Shown: positions 33,833-43,460, counted from the first letter of the stretch. The stretch: DNA of 64,000 nucleotides from Paenibacillus castaneae (GCF_002884445.1 NZ_KZ614144.1:5568712-5632711); one strand, 5' to 3'. Made by a program: numbers and translations. Notes: generated from the sequence alone by a model not told the origin.

Positions 33833-34966
33833 TTATTTATTCATATTTTCGAACGCCTTATTCAAGTAGCTCTCGAATTGGTCCAATGTGTCGAACTTTA
33901 GAATATTTACGCCTTGGGCTCGAAGATGGTTCTCTAGCAGCTCGTTTAACTGTTCAACAGCCGCTTGAAGAGGCGCAAAGTCATGAGGATCAAGAAGGAT
34001 GGCTAGATTAGGCAGACCTAACCGGCTGTACACGTACTGAGAAGCCGTCTTCGCTTCCAGTCCGCTAGGCCATTGCCCCTTCGCTGCATAAAATAAAAAC
34101 TGCGCAATCTCATTTTGAACATTAAGTACGGAATAGTAAGCTGTATCATAATCCTCCCGCTCACAGGCGGTCATGATTTTGTCTAATCCCCCTTTGATTT
34201 CCTCATAAAATCCCTTCATCCGATCGGGATACGATGATCGGCTAACATGCTCGTCTTTTTTTTGCAGCACCAGCTTAATCGTACCTTCCGTCAGCTGCTC
34301 ACAGGCAGCTACGATCTCGGAGGGAAGCTTTGATTGAATGATAATATCATGCAGCTGCTCCAAACGGACCGGTTTGATAGGAAGGCTCATGATCTGCTCC
34401 CTATTCTTGCCCCAGCCTTTCGTGAAATACGTCTGATTTAACAGTGCTAGACTTTGAATGGTGTTCGTTAACAATTCCTCAGCTTCCATACGGAACAAAG
34501 TCAGATCGGCATTGGCGTCGGCCCGACTCATTTGATACAAATAAACATAGTTATCACGCAGCATAGACTCCGCTTTCTCGATGAACGTAAGAGCCTGCTG
34601 TGGTTGCTGCAAAGCAATAGTTTTGTCACGTAGCCCCATAAACCGATTATAATCCTCTTCCGAACGTGTATATAACAGCTGGCTGTCCACGATTATCGTT
34701 GTTTTGCTTTCCTCTAACGTAGCCATTCCTTCTGCACGCTCCCAGCTAATCGGCCAGAAATCATAGCTAATCTCATTTAATACAAACTGAATACTCGCTT
34801 GGTAACCCTCAGGCGCAGCAGGTATAAAGAAGAAGTCTAAATCCGAACGCTTGGTCGCTGTTCCTTGGGCATACGAGCCATAATAAGCGATAATAGCTAT
34901 GTCCTTGGCGTAATTCTTCTTCACATGTTGAACAAGCACTTCAGCGACAGCAAATACATCCACCAT
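33833..34966 (-). CDS. Nucleotidyltransferase domain protein
   Basis: A 377-residue protein. The N-terminal nucleotidyltransferase domain has the polymerase-beta signature YYGSYAQGTATKRSDLDFFF (GS and D-x-D, about residues 28-45), and a downstream Asp (about 96) may complete the metal site. The remainder is helical. Members of this superfamily add NMP to drugs, proteins or RNA. Substrate unknown. The start at 34966 lies eight bases after GGAGG. It forms a two-gene unit with the serine hydrolase. Confidence 0.83.
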   Translation of the reverse strand: MVDVFAVAEVLVQHVKKNYAKDIAIIAYYGSYAQGTATKRSDLDFFFIPAAPEGYQASIQFVLNEISYDFWPISWERAEGMATLEESKTTIIVDSQLLYTRSEEDYNRFMGLRDKTIALQQPQQALTFIEKAESMLRDNYVYLYQMSRADANADLTLFRMEAEELLTNTIQSLALLNQTYFTKGWGKNREQIMSLPIKPVRLEQLHDIIIQSKLPSEIVAACEQLTEGTIKLVLQKKDEHVSRSSYPDRMKGFYEEIKGGLDKIMTACEREDYDTAYYSVLNVQNEIAQFLFYAAKGQWPSGLEAKTASQYVYSRLGLPNLAILLDPHDFAPLQAAVEQLNELLENHLRAQGVNILKFDTLDQFESYLNKAFENMNK

Positions 34967-35091
34967 GATAAATTCCTCCATGAATCATTTTCTCAACTAT
35001 AACATACGGTTATAAAATCCAACTCTCCCGAAACAGCTATAACCAAACTCAACCAGCACTTGCAGCGAAACTTATTAAGCCCTCTATCGCA

Positions 35092-35129
35092 AAAATGACC
35101 CGCTAAGGAATATCCTTGCCGGTCATTTT
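35092..35129 (-). terminator. Terminator after the DUF2203 gene
   Basis: AAAATGACC pairs with GGTCATTTT and encloses a second small stem AAGGA/TCCTT. T-run on both sides. It lies 16 bases past the stop of the gene at 35145. Confidence 0.75.
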
Positions 35130-35144
35130 AAAGTAATGCCTAGG

Positions 35145-35561
35145 TCACGCTTCTGGGAATGGCTTGCGGCCCATGAAGCCGTCATTCCAGCCATGATAAT
35201 GGGAAACGTGCTCTTCCCCTTCTTTCCAGCAAATAAGTATATCCTCACCATCCAGTACGGCTGGGAAATCGATTAGGCCAGGACTAATCATTTTTAATAG
35301 AACGCCTTTTCGCGAGAAATTTTCAATTAACATATCCGTTTCCATACGCATGAAATCAAGCTGGCCTTCTATTTCAAAAAAAGGATCCGCTTTTTCTTTC
35401 ACAGGACTAGCGAATTTCTTATGATGCGCTTTTGTCTTCTGATACAACACAAATTGCTCTTCAAACTGAGCCGTCAATTGCTGGAGCTTAAGCAAGTCCT
35501 CTTTCAACTGCGGCAGCAGATCGTTCGCTTCATCCAGCGTAAATCGTTTATTTTCCATCAT
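35145..35561 (-). CDS. DUF2203 family protein
   Basis: A 138-residue cytoplasmic protein of the DUF2203 family. The helical N-terminus has FTLDEANDLLPQLKEDL, then a long amphipathic helix. The C-terminal beta part carries DFPAVLDGEDILICWKEGEE and a WNDGFMGRKPF tail that is the family hallmark. The family is widespread and uncharacterised. Start at the first of two adjacent ATG codons after AAGGAGAGG. Confidence 0.85.
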   Translation of the reverse strand: MMENKRFTLDEANDLLPQLKEDLLKLQQLTAQFEEQFVLYQKTKAHHKKFASPVKEKADPFFEIEGQLDFMRMETDMLIENFSRKGVLLKMISPGLIDFPAVLDGEDILICWKEGEEHVSHYHGWNDGFMGRKPFPEA

Positions 35562-35644
35562 ACAACCTCTCCTTATACCTATATAGTAGATGTTGATTAG
35601 GACCATATATTTCTGTAATCATACCATAGCTTCGTTTTTGAATA

Positions 35645-36058
35645 TTACTGCATCACTCGGTTCTTCTCATCATCTGTCAGCCTAGTAAAGCCTTTAAACC
35701 GAGTCCCTTGATACGTTAGCTCTCCATCATCACCTACTACAATTAATCCGAAATGATTAGCGGCAACATGCAATTCAATCCGGGTATGATCATTAAATTC
35801 AAAAGTAATAAAATAATTTGTATTTGCGCTGGAATCCCCTGACCCACCCCATACTTCTGTCCGCTTATCTACTACTCTAGCACTTTTCCGAACAAGCTCA
35901 GCCGCATTATTTGAAAACCAACTTTTGAATCCTTTAATAATCACATAGGCAAATACGCTCACAACTAATAGGATTAAAGCCCCGCCAAACAACTTGAAAA
36001 ACAAGGGGACTTCAGCCAAAAAATCCAAAAACCCAGGTGATTCATCAAAGTAATTCAT
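35645..36058 (-). CDS. DUF2500 family membrane-anchored protein
   Basis: A 137-residue protein with one N-terminal transmembrane segment (about residues 18-39) and a small beta domain. The DUF2500 pattern is visible: ARVVDKRTEVWGGSGDSSAN, then NYFITFEF and VVGDDGELTYQGTRFKGFTR at the C-terminus. Function unknown. Single gene between the DUF2203 gene and the divergent ABC exporter operon. Confidence 0.84.
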   Translation of the reverse strand: MNYFDESPGFLDFLAEVPLFFKLFGGALILLVVSVFAYVIIKGFKSWFSNNAAELVRKSARVVDKRTEVWGGSGDSSANTNYFITFEFNDHTRIELHVAANHFGLIVVGDDGELTYQGTRFKGFTRLTDDEKNRVMQ

Positions 36059-36241
36059 AATCGAACTCCTTCCTTATGAACGACTAATTCTTTTCATAGA
36101 TCATACGTTTAATTGGTTTAGTCGTTTCTATTTCCACAGCTATCTTTTGGCTATAATCATTCTTTACCTTGCTCGCAGTGATACGCCCCCCTATTATAAA
36201 GGACAGATGTATGAAATTTCCAATGCAAAACTGGGGGAGCA

Positions 36242-38002
36242 ATGATGAATATACCGATACGTCAGTATTGGCGATTATTACGCACGTATTTAAAACATGA
36301 ACAAGGAAAGCTTGTTCTTCTTATGATTCTCCTTATTGCCGGAATTGTCCTGCAGCTATGGAATCCGCAAATCGTTCGGCATTTTATTGATAGTGCGCTA
36401 CAGCCTGGTATTTCTCTAAATGATTTAATGGGCAGCGCCTTACTGTTCATCGCTGTCGCTCTGTTGAATCAGCTTGCTTCCGTATCTTCCGGGTATATTG
36501 GGGAACAGGTGGGGTGGACAGCAACAAACGAGCTGCGGGGAGATTTGGCAAAGCACTGTATCCATCTCGACCAAGCCTTTCATAAAGAGAAAACGAGCGG
36601 TGAAATGATTCAACGCATTGACGGCGATGTGAATGAGCTGTCCCATTTCTTCTCTAATTTCGTATTTATGCTTGTTGCGAATTTACTCCTTATCACCGGC
36701 ATTCTCGTTCTTATGTATCGCGAGGATTGGCTGCTTGGTGCAGGCATGACCGTTTTTGTCGTCATCACGATATTCGTACTGCAGCATATACGCAAAGCAT
36801 TCGCCCCCTTCTGGGTCAAATCAAGCGAAGCCTATGCTGCGTTTTTCGGATTCGTTGGCGAGCATCTTGCTGGAACGGAGGACACTAGAGCTAACGGAGC
36901 AAGCGGATTTGTTATGCGGAGATTTCACGGGCTATTGCGAAAAATGCTCCCCATTACGCTAAAAGCCAGCTTTGGCGGTTATTCCATGTGGGTATCTACT
37001 ATTTTCGTATTCTCCCTCGGCCGTTCACTCGCGCTGCTCTATTGTGCTTATTTATGGTCAACAGCATCCATAAGCTTGGGTACGATTTATTTAATCTTCA
37101 CCTACACCGAGCTCCTCAATCATCCGCTGGAGCAAATTCGCACGCAAATTCAAGATTTGCAGCGGGCAGATGCCAGTATCGTGAGGGTAAGTCAGCTGTT
37201 TGCGACCGAGTCCTCCTTAAAGGAAAAGGAAAAGCCTTTATTACTGCCTGAAGGAGCATTGTCCGTTGCTTTCTCAAATGTTTCCTTCTCCTATGGAAGC
37301 GAGGATGCGGAGCAGGTGCTCCGCCAGATCGATTTCCGCCTTCAGCCTGGGCGGGTTCTCGGCTTGCTTGGACGAACCGGCAGCGGCAAAAGCACTTTAG
37401 CAAGACTACTGGTTCGGTTCTATGATACCGGAGCAGGCGCCATTAACCTCGGCGGTACGGATATTAGGGATGCCTCGTTAGCTCAACTGCGCAGCCGGAT
37501 TGCGATGGTATCTCAGAATATCCAGCTATTCCAAGCCTCTGTACGCGACAATCTTACTTTATACAATCCATCTATTCCAGATGAACGCTTATATGAGGTA
37601 CTCTCTGAGCTTGGACTGGACAACTGGCTGCATTCACTCAGCGACGGACTAGATACTCAGCTTGCTTCAGGTGGCAGCGGCCTGTCTGCCGGAGAAGCCC
37701 AGCTGCTTGCATTCGCTCGCGCTTTTCTATCCGATCCAGGTCTCATCATTCTTGATGAAGCGTCCTCAAGACTTGATCCTGCTACAGAAACGCATATTGA
37801 GAGAGCGATCGACAAGCTTCTCGCTGGCCGGACCGCTATTATTATTGCGCATCGGCTGGCAACCATTAAGAGAGCAGATGATATTCTTATTCTTGAGGCA
37901 GGGGAAACCTTAGAGTTTGGACCAAGAGCTGCGCTTGCTGCCGATATCCATTCACGTCTGTATGAATTACTACAAACCGGGGCTGAGGAGGTGCTCGCAT
38001 GA
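36242..38002 (+). CDS. ABC exporter subunit 1 (permease-ATPase fusion)
   Basis: A 586-residue half transporter with six transmembrane helices (about 1-310) and an ATP-binding domain (about 340-575). Walker A GRTGSGKSTLA, Walker B LIILDEASSRLD with the catalytic Glu, H-loop IIAHRLA. The signature is the altered LSAGEAQLL instead of LSGGQ. It forms a heterodimer with the next gene (4-base ATGA overlap). The complete catalytic Glu here and its loss in the partner follow the BmrCD and TM287/288 asymmetric pattern. Probable substrates are drugs, lipids or peptides. Confidence 0.92.
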   Translation: MMNIPIRQYWRLLRTYLKHEQGKLVLLMILLIAGIVLQLWNPQIVRHFIDSALQPGISLNDLMGSALLFIAVALLNQLASVSSGYIGEQVGWTATNELRGDLAKHCIHLDQAFHKEKTSGEMIQRIDGDVNELSHFFSNFVFMLVANLLLITGILVLMYREDWLLGAGMTVFVVITIFVLQHIRKAFAPFWVKSSEAYAAFFGFVGEHLAGTEDTRANGASGFVMRRFHGLLRKMLPITLKASFGGYSMWVSTIFVFSLGRSLALLYCAYLWSTASISLGTIYLIFTYTELLNHPLEQIRTQIQDLQRADASIVRVSQLFATESSLKEKEKPLLLPEGALSVAFSNVSFSYGSEDAEQVLRQIDFRLQPGRVLGLLGRTGSGKSTLARLLVRFYDTGAGAINLGGTDIRDASLAQLRSRIAMVSQNIQLFQASVRDNLTLYNPSIPDERLYEVLSELGLDNWLHSLSDGLDTQLASGGSGLSAGEAQLLAFARAFLSDPGLIILDEASSRLDPATETHIERAIDKLLAGRTAIIIAHRLATIKRADDILILEAGETLEFGPRAALAADIHSRLYELLQTGAEEVLA

Positions 38003-39795
38003 ACGCCAAAGAAATGTCTACCTTGCAATCCATGTGGCGGCTCATTCGCTACCGCCCCATTCTTTATACAGCCAATGCCATCCTTTGGGCTGGTGTCCAT
38101 CTGTTTCCGCTTATCCCCGGCTTGCTGATTCAGCAGTTTTTCGATTCATTAACCGGTCAAGCAAGCTGGTCGCTTAATGCTTCGTCCTTAGCAGTCCTGC
38201 TGATGGTGACGGCCGTAGCACGAATTATGAACATTTACGGCGGTGCGTTAACAGATACCATTCACCGATTCCATATGGGCGCTTTGCTGCGCTGGAACAT
38301 GCTGCAATGGATATTGCGGCAGCCGGCGGCAGCAGCTATTCCATGCTCGCCAGGCGAGGCAGTCACGCAATTCCGCGACGACTCCAGCCAAGCGGAGGAT
38401 GCCATTAGCTGGACGCTCGACTTCATTGGAAAAGTACTATTCGCAGCAGCAGCGATCTTCATCCTGCTTCGGGTTAACGTGCAAATTACCTGCTTTGTGT
38501 TCCTCCCCATTGTGCTTGTTATTTCGGTTACTCAAATCGCTTCAAAGCGGCTGCAATCATACCGTGCTACAAGCAGGGATGCAACCGGCAAAGTGACGGG
38601 CATGGTGGGAGAAATGTTCGGCTCCGTACAAGCGATTCAGCTTGCCGGTGCGGAGGAACGATTTATCCATAGGCTTCGCACATTGAACAACCAACGCAAG
38701 CAGGCAGCGCTGAAGGATCGTTTATTCAGTTCTTTGCTGGACTCGGTGTTCTCCAATATTGTTAACGTAGGGACCGGGCTAATCTTATTGCTCGGCGCAG
38801 CTTCCATGCAGCGCTCCGAGCTGACCGTGGGCGATTTCGCATTATTTGTTTATTACTTGGCCTTTGTAACGGATTTCACATCGTTTTTCGGAAGATTCCT
38901 GTCTACTCTGCAGCAAACTAGCGTTTCATTTAAGCGCATGCACACACTGCTTCAAGGGGCAGGAGCCGATCAATTGGTTGAGCATAATCCTTTATATTTA
39001 AGAAACGAATTTCCAGAGCATCTCTATCCGCAGCACTTTCCAGAAAACACCGAAGCCCCATTCAGCTCTTTGTCTGTTCGCGGCTTAGGCTATCGCTATT
39101 CGGATACTAATCGAGGCATTGCGAATATCAGCTTTGAGCTGCAGCGGGGCAGCTTCACGGTTGTAACAGGAAGAATCGGCTCAGGCAAAACAACGCTGCT
39201 CCGTTCCGTATTAGGGCTATTGCCTATGCAAGCTGGTGAGATTCATTGGAATGGTTCTCTTGTGAAGGACCCTGTTTCCTTCTTCGTCCCGCCGAGAAGC
39301 GCCTATACCTCGCAGGTTCCGAACTTGTTTAGCGAGTCTCTTCTCACCAATATTTTGCTCGGTTTGCCTGAAGACCGTGAACGCCAAGAAAACGCTATTC
39401 ACACTGCTGTGCTGGATCAAGATATTCCGATGCTGGAGCATGGACTGGACACCATGATTGGCCAAAAAGGCGTGAAGCTGTCCGGCGGACAGGCGCAGCG
39501 TACGGCAGCCGCTCGAATGTTCATCCGCGAGCCGGAGCTGCTCGTATTTGACGACTTATCAAGCGCGCTTGACGTCACAACAGAAAAGCTGCTTTGGGAG
39601 AGAGTCGAGCAAACGCCTCATGCCGCTTGCCTAATTGTATCCCATCGCAAAGCCGCACTGCAGCGCGCCGACCATATTATTGTTATGAAAGACGGATATA
39701 TTGAAGCACAAGGCACGCTCGCTGATGTTCTCAGCCAATCGAAGGAAATGCAATTGCTTTGGGAGGATGAGCACACATCGGCATGCAGCGAATAG
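37999..39795 (+). CDS. ABC exporter subunit 2 (degenerate Walker B)
   Basis: A 598-residue half transporter with six transmembrane helices (about 15-320) and an ATPase domain (about 350-590). Walker A GRIGSGKTTLL and signature LSGGQAQRTAA are canonical, but Walker B reads LLVFDDLSSALD with Asp in place of the catalytic Glu. This is the non-hydrolysing site of a heterodimeric exporter. It pairs with the altered signature of subunit 1. Translation is coupled to the upstream gene by a 4-base overlap. No regulator is adjacent. Confidence 0.92.
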   Translation: MNAKEMSTLQSMWRLIRYRPILYTANAILWAGVHLFPLIPGLLIQQFFDSLTGQASWSLNASSLAVLLMVTAVARIMNIYGGALTDTIHRFHMGALLRWNMLQWILRQPAAAAIPCSPGEAVTQFRDDSSQAEDAISWTLDFIGKVLFAAAAIFILLRVNVQITCFVFLPIVLVISVTQIASKRLQSYRATSRDATGKVTGMVGEMFGSVQAIQLAGAEERFIHRLRTLNNQRKQAALKDRLFSSLLDSVFSNIVNVGTGLILLLGAASMQRSELTVGDFALFVYYLAFVTDFTSFFGRFLSTLQQTSVSFKRMHTLLQGAGADQLVEHNPLYLRNEFPEHLYPQHFPENTEAPFSSLSVRGLGYRYSDTNRGIANISFELQRGSFTVVTGRIGSGKTTLLRSVLGLLPMQAGEIHWNGSLVKDPVSFFVPPRSAYTSQVPNLFSESLLTNILLGLPEDRERQENAIHTAVLDQDIPMLEHGLDTMIGQKGVKLSGGQAQRTAAARMFIREPELLVFDDLSSALDVTTEKLLWERVEQTPHAACLIVSHRKAALQRADHIIVMKDGYIEAQGTLADVLSQSKEMQLLWEDEHTSACSE

Positions 39796-39804
39796 ATGCT
39801 CTAA

Positions 39805-39840
39805 GGTGCTGGTGCTGGTGCTGGTACTGGTACTGGTTAC
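39805..39840 (+). repeat. Hexanucleotide microsatellite
   Basis: Six tandem hexamers, GGTGCT three times, GGTACT twice and GGTTAC once, begin 10 bases after the stop codon of the ABC subunit 2 gene. Its last bases overlap the first unit of the next repeat family. Confidence 0.8.
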
Positions 39841-40021
39841 GGACACTACAGCCGTTATTCGTAAGGTTTAACAGCAATTGGAGATGTTAACGGACATGAG
39901 GTGCGCTATATCCGTTGGCAGAGGCCATATTGGACGCTTTTTGTTCAAATAACGGCTCTCAGGTCCGTAAGCATGCCAAAAGGGGATAATTTTTGCATAT
40001 AACGTCTCCTGTGTCCGTTAA
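39837..40021. repeat. Four-copy intergenic repeat, mixed orientation
   Basis: A 22-23-bp element close to TTAACGGACA-N5-GCGTTAT occurs at 39837-39858 and 39887-39909 on the plus strand and at 39949-39970 and 39999-40021 on the minus strand. Unit ends (TTA(A)CGGAC and GTTAT or CTAT) are well conserved while the middle varies. It fills most of the 369-base gap between the ABC exporter and the next gene, which holds no ORF. Confidence 0.7.
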
Positions 40022-40096
40022 CCGTCGTTTCTGGTGCAATGCAATGTAATGGCAAGAATCAGATAGCCATAGCGGCATAGAGAAAAGGGTTATACG

Positions 40097-40143
40097 AAAG
40101 CGGCAGCCCCGTGCATATACTCATGCTCAGGACTGCCGCTTTT
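40097..40143. terminator. Bidirectional terminator
   Basis: AAAGCGGCAG pairs with CTGCCGCTTT over a 27-base loop. A/T runs are short, so strength is moderate. It lies between the converging ABC exporter and stalk-domain genes. Confidence 0.65.
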
Positions 40144-40164
40144 ACATAATTGCAAACATATCGA

Positions 40165-41058
40165 CTAATTCTTGCCGTCGGTCCGCACTTCACCTGGAAT
40201 CGGAACAACAATGATACCTTTATATTCTGGATTAGCATAATAATCAATCACATCAATGTCATTCGACGTGCCGTTTTTATCAATCGTGCCGTAAGTAAGC
40301 GTGCTCGCCATAAAGCTATCTCTGAAGAAAGAGGACTCGCCGAATGATCCCGGCTTCTTGCCTGCCTCACCATTTTGACCGAGCGTATCGATTTGCCATT
40401 TCACTAAAGCTAACCCTTCAGGACTAATTTCGATATAGCTTAATAAGCCTTTATAATCAGTCTCGAATCGCAGCGCTTCTCCCTTTGGAAAAGTATATAT
40501 CGTAGTGAACCCTTCGCCGTATGGTGTAATTTCTTTGTTCTCATATGTCGGTTGAATCCGAATTGCAGCGTCACGAGCTTTGTCTAAATCACCACTCATA
40601 AGAAGCTTGAAGCGTTCTTCGCCAGATGGCGTGCGAATAATGACATGCTTTGTGTCGCTGTTAAATGTTGCATAACCTCCAAGAGTTTCCGTGAGAAAAC
40701 GGAGCGGCAAATAAGTTCGTCCATCCTTAATCGTTACCGGAGCATCCAGCTTCACGTTTTTCCCGTTTACTGCCGCCGCGCTGGCTCCTGCTTTGAGGCG
40801 GATAACAAGGTTTTTCGCCTTATAGCTAATAACTACCGTCTTCGTCGCTTGCTCGAAGGAGTAAGTCAACTTCTCCGGATCATGAAACGCGGTCAACTGA
40901 GCCATCGTTCTTCCGTTTATCGTCAAAACGTTTTTCTGCTGCACGCCGTCTATGTACACTTTCGTCGACGATTGGGGCGCGGCCGAAACGGCAGACGCTG
41001 CTGTGAGCAATCCAATAATAGCGAATGAAGCAATTGAAGCTTTAAACCATTGTTTCAT
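40165..41058 (-). CDS. Secreted copper-amine-oxidase-N (stalk) domain protein
   Basis: A 297-residue exported protein. The signal peptide spans about residues 1-27 (cleavage near VSAAPQ). A stalk domain follows (about 30-150, with VNGKNVKLDAPVTIKDGRTY and LPLRFLTETLGGYA). The rest (about 155-297) is a beta-rich domain of unknown function. Stalk domains are very common in Paenibacillus cell-wall proteins. No copper amine oxidase catalytic part is present. Confidence 0.86.
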   Translation of the reverse strand: MKQWFKASIASFAIIGLLTAASAVSAAPQSSTKVYIDGVQQKNVLTINGRTMAQLTAFHDPEKLTYSFEQATKTVVISYKAKNLVIRLKAGASAAAVNGKNVKLDAPVTIKDGRTYLPLRFLTETLGGYATFNSDTKHVIIRTPSGEERFKLLMSGDLDKARDAAIRIQPTYENKEITPYGEGFTTIYTFPKGEALRFETDYKGLLSYIEISPEGLALVKWQIDTLGQNGEAGKKPGSFGESSFFRDSFMASTLTYGTIDKNGTSNDIDVIDYYANPEYKGIIVVPIPGEVRTDGKN

Positions 41059-41259
41059 ATTAGCTGCCTCCTAGTGGTGTAATCTCTCACCTATGTCATC
41101 TACAACGTCGATTTAATCTCGTTTGTTGCATGGGTGATCAAGTATTTATGCTGCAGCATATCAATGCCCTTTTTTTATATGTGAAGGAATATTCAAGCAG
41201 ATAAGCGAATAACAAGAACAGTCCGGACATATGTAAAATCAGAATAGGCGGTGACATTG

Positions 41260-41511
41260 TTGAACTTATTTAGCATTATAGTGTTATGTCTTTTAGTTGC
41301 CATTATTTTATCCGTCATGTTAAAAGGAATTGGAAAACGAAGAACGCTTATGGAGCTGCTGCTCTTTTCGTGCTTGCTTGTTTTAACAGGAGGATTCTTG
41401 CTGCTTGATCCGAACATCAGCGACAAAGGCTTTTTCTTGACTATAGATTACGGACTTATATTTATAGGCCTTATAACCGGATTATTGAGTTTTGTTTCTA
41501 ACAATAAATAA
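41260..41511 (+). CDS. Small multi-span membrane protein
   Basis: An 83-residue hydrophobic protein with three predicted transmembrane segments (about 1-20, 29-45 and 57-77). The start is TTG at 41260, eight bases after AGGCGG; GTG at 41251 overlaps the site. A basic loop GKRRT lies between segments 1 and 2. Unknown function, no neighbours in operon. Confidence 0.65.
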   Translation: MNLFSIIVLCLLVAIILSVMLKGIGKRRTLMELLLFSCLLVLTGGFLLLDPNISDKGFFLTIDYGLIFIGLITGLLSFVSNNK

Positions 41512-41545
41512 ACCAAAGGAGATAGATTGAAACCTATCTCATTTC

Positions 41546-42532
41546 TTAAAAAGAAGAGAAAATAGACTCGCCTCTTAAGAGCGGTTGGCAGCGGCTTTCA
41601 CATAACAGCGGCATTCTTTCACGAATCCATGGATGGATTTTCACATTTTCCATTTGGAAGGCATAGTAACCGAGAACGGCCATCAACATAAAGCCTTCAA
41701 GTATAACGGTAATATGTGCGGGTGTATGCCCCTCGCCAAAATAACCCTCAAGAACGAACCCTCTATATGCAGAAGGGACATTTAATGCAACCATCGCTAC
41801 ATCCAGCATATAAAATCCGAATCCAAACAGGCCAAAATCGATAAATGCAAGTTTGTTCTGCTCCGTAATGAGTATATTGCTCATATTCAGATCAGCATGG
41901 ATAACTCCGTACGAAACCGGCTCATGAATCGTCGCTGCTAGTCTGGTATTTATGAGCTGGACACTTTCCTCAATGATGGCGTATTCCTTTTGTCCGAATA
42001 ATCCCATATCCACTCCACGCGAAATTTGCCGTAAAATGAGCTCGCTGCGTTCCAAGCCATACGATGGACGTTCTCCTGCACGGACTTTCGTATAGGATCG
42101 CAAAAACTGATGCAATTCAGCCGTTTGAGCACCTAGTTCCCTTGCAATATGCTCATTCGATAGATCTTCCTTCTTAGCGTCCCGCCCCTCGATCCAATCC
42201 AGCAAAGAGCAATAAATTCGACGGTCATCTTGTATAATAGCGGTAATCATACTCCCTGAACGTGCAATAATCGGCTTACGGACAATAAGCTCTGTTTTCT
42301 CCGACATATCCTGAAGCAGTTGAAGTTCCGCACTTAAACCTTCATATGTATGCTGCAAACCGGCTATATTGGCCGTTACAGGCTCATGAATGCGCAGCAA
42401 ATAAGCCTTCCCGTCTACTGAATCGATAACCTTATACGTTATATTCTCGTTGTGCCTTAGCAAAGCAATCTGGGGCTGCTCTAATCCGTACTCGGTAAGC
42501 AGCTCCTTCAACATTTCATCATCGATATGCAT
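41546..42532 (-). CDS. Aminoglycoside phosphotransferase family kinase
   Basis: A 328-residue kinase-fold enzyme of the APH family. The catalytic loop GVIHADLNMSNILI (about 224-237) and the metal-binding LAFIDFGLFGFG (about 244-255) are intact. The N-terminal lobe has the ATP-binding AYLLRIH strand. APH-family members phosphorylate antibiotics, choline, homoserine or sugars; nothing shows that this one uses aminoglycosides. Start at 42532 behind AGGAGG. Confidence 0.85.
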   Translation of the reverse strand: MHIDDEMLKELLTEYGLEQPQIALLRHNENITYKVIDSVDGKAYLLRIHEPVTANIAGLQHTYEGLSAELQLLQDMSEKTELIVRKPIIARSGSMITAIIQDDRRIYCSLLDWIEGRDAKKEDLSNEHIARELGAQTAELHQFLRSYTKVRAGERPSYGLERSELILRQISRGVDMGLFGQKEYAIIEESVQLINTRLAATIHEPVSYGVIHADLNMSNILITEQNKLAFIDFGLFGFGFYMLDVAMVALNVPSAYRGFVLEGYFGEGHTPAHITVILEGFMLMAVLGYYAFQMENVKIHPWIRERMPLLCESRCQPLLRGESIFSSF

Positions 42533-42743
42533 AATAATCCTCCTAAACTCGTCTTTCAAAATCTGAATTTACTCGACTCGCCCTCGCCCATCATTATACC
42601 ACCCCTATAATCCCAAAAAATCCTTATTAATGCATTTAATCGAAATACTCTAAAAGTGAGCTGCCTACCAATCGTGTAGAGGAGGATAAAAATGGTTATG
42701 ACTAGAATAGTTTATTAATCGATTTAAGGAGTGAGCTGAGCGT

Positions 42744-43409
42744 ATGAAGATTTCGACCTACGAGGAATTTGTACAGCAAGTTAAGCAATATAAAATATTT
42801 CCATTCTCCGATGTTATTCCCGAATATCCGTCGCTTACGTCGGTGGTATCTGATCAACACTGGCATACCGGGACTGAGCTTGATCCTTGGCTATGGCGCG
42901 TTAGAATCGTTCAGGATGAGCACGCAGCATACGGCAAATTTTTTGGCACGAAAGCTTCCTTTATTCAAACTGACCTATTTCCAAGTATTAAATCATTGCT
43001 GACGCAAGAGCAAAGTGTGGAGGATAGATACAGCAGCGGCATGATGTCAAAAAACGCTCGGAATATATACAACATCATTAACGAAGCGGGCCGTATTGAT
43101 TCGCGTAATTTGCGGAAGGCATCCGGACTGACTGACAAGGAGCAGAAGAAGGAATATGAGCGGGCATTGGTTGAGCTGCAAAATTTTGCGGACATCGTCA
43201 TAACCGGTGCGCAAGAAAGCGACATTGAAGGCGGCTGGAGCAGCATGTGCTTTGAATGCTCCGATCATTGGCTGCAGGAGACGCTCGGCAGGCCCGCTGC
43301 CGCAGCAGCTGATCTTTCAGAAATAAAGACGGCTGTCAAAGCAGAGTTTAGCCAGAGCTGTACAGGAAAAGCTATGAAATACTTGGATAAAAAGCTCAAA
43401 TTAGCTTAA
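42744..43409 (+). CDS. AlkZ-related winged-helix-like protein
   Basis: A 221-residue cytoplasmic protein. The segment ARNIYNIINEAGRIDSRNLR (about 105-124) looks like a winged-helix recognition region. The whole resembles proteins annotated as AlkZ-related (DNA glycosylase-like) but is shorter than AlkZ and lacks recognisable catalytic residues. The start ATG lies behind AAGGAG. No operon. Family identity is uncertain. Confidence 0.65.
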   Translation: MKISTYEEFVQQVKQYKIFPFSDVIPEYPSLTSVVSDQHWHTGTELDPWLWRVRIVQDEHAAYGKFFGTKASFIQTDLFPSIKSLLTQEQSVEDRYSSGMMSKNARNIYNIINEAGRIDSRNLRKASGLTDKEQKKEYERALVELQNFADIVITGAQESDIEGGWSSMCFECSDHWLQETLGRPAAAAADLSEIKTAVKAEFSQSCTGKAMKYLDKKLKLA

Positions 43410-43433
43410 CTATAAATCATTCCAAGGCAAATC

Positions 43434-43452
43434 AGGGGGCGCCCAGCCCCCT
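43434..43452. other. Hairpin between converging genes
   Basis: AGGGGGC-GCCCA-GCCCCCT forms a 7-bp GC-rich stem between two convergent genes. No T-run follows on either strand, so it is a weak or non-canonical terminator. Confidence 0.4.
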
Positions 43453-43460
43453 ATCCCTCC

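Noticed and set aside
37657-38100. 147-aa minus-strand ORF across the two ABC genes
   Set aside because: Antisense to the conserved ABC motifs of both subunits. No regulatory or protein signature.
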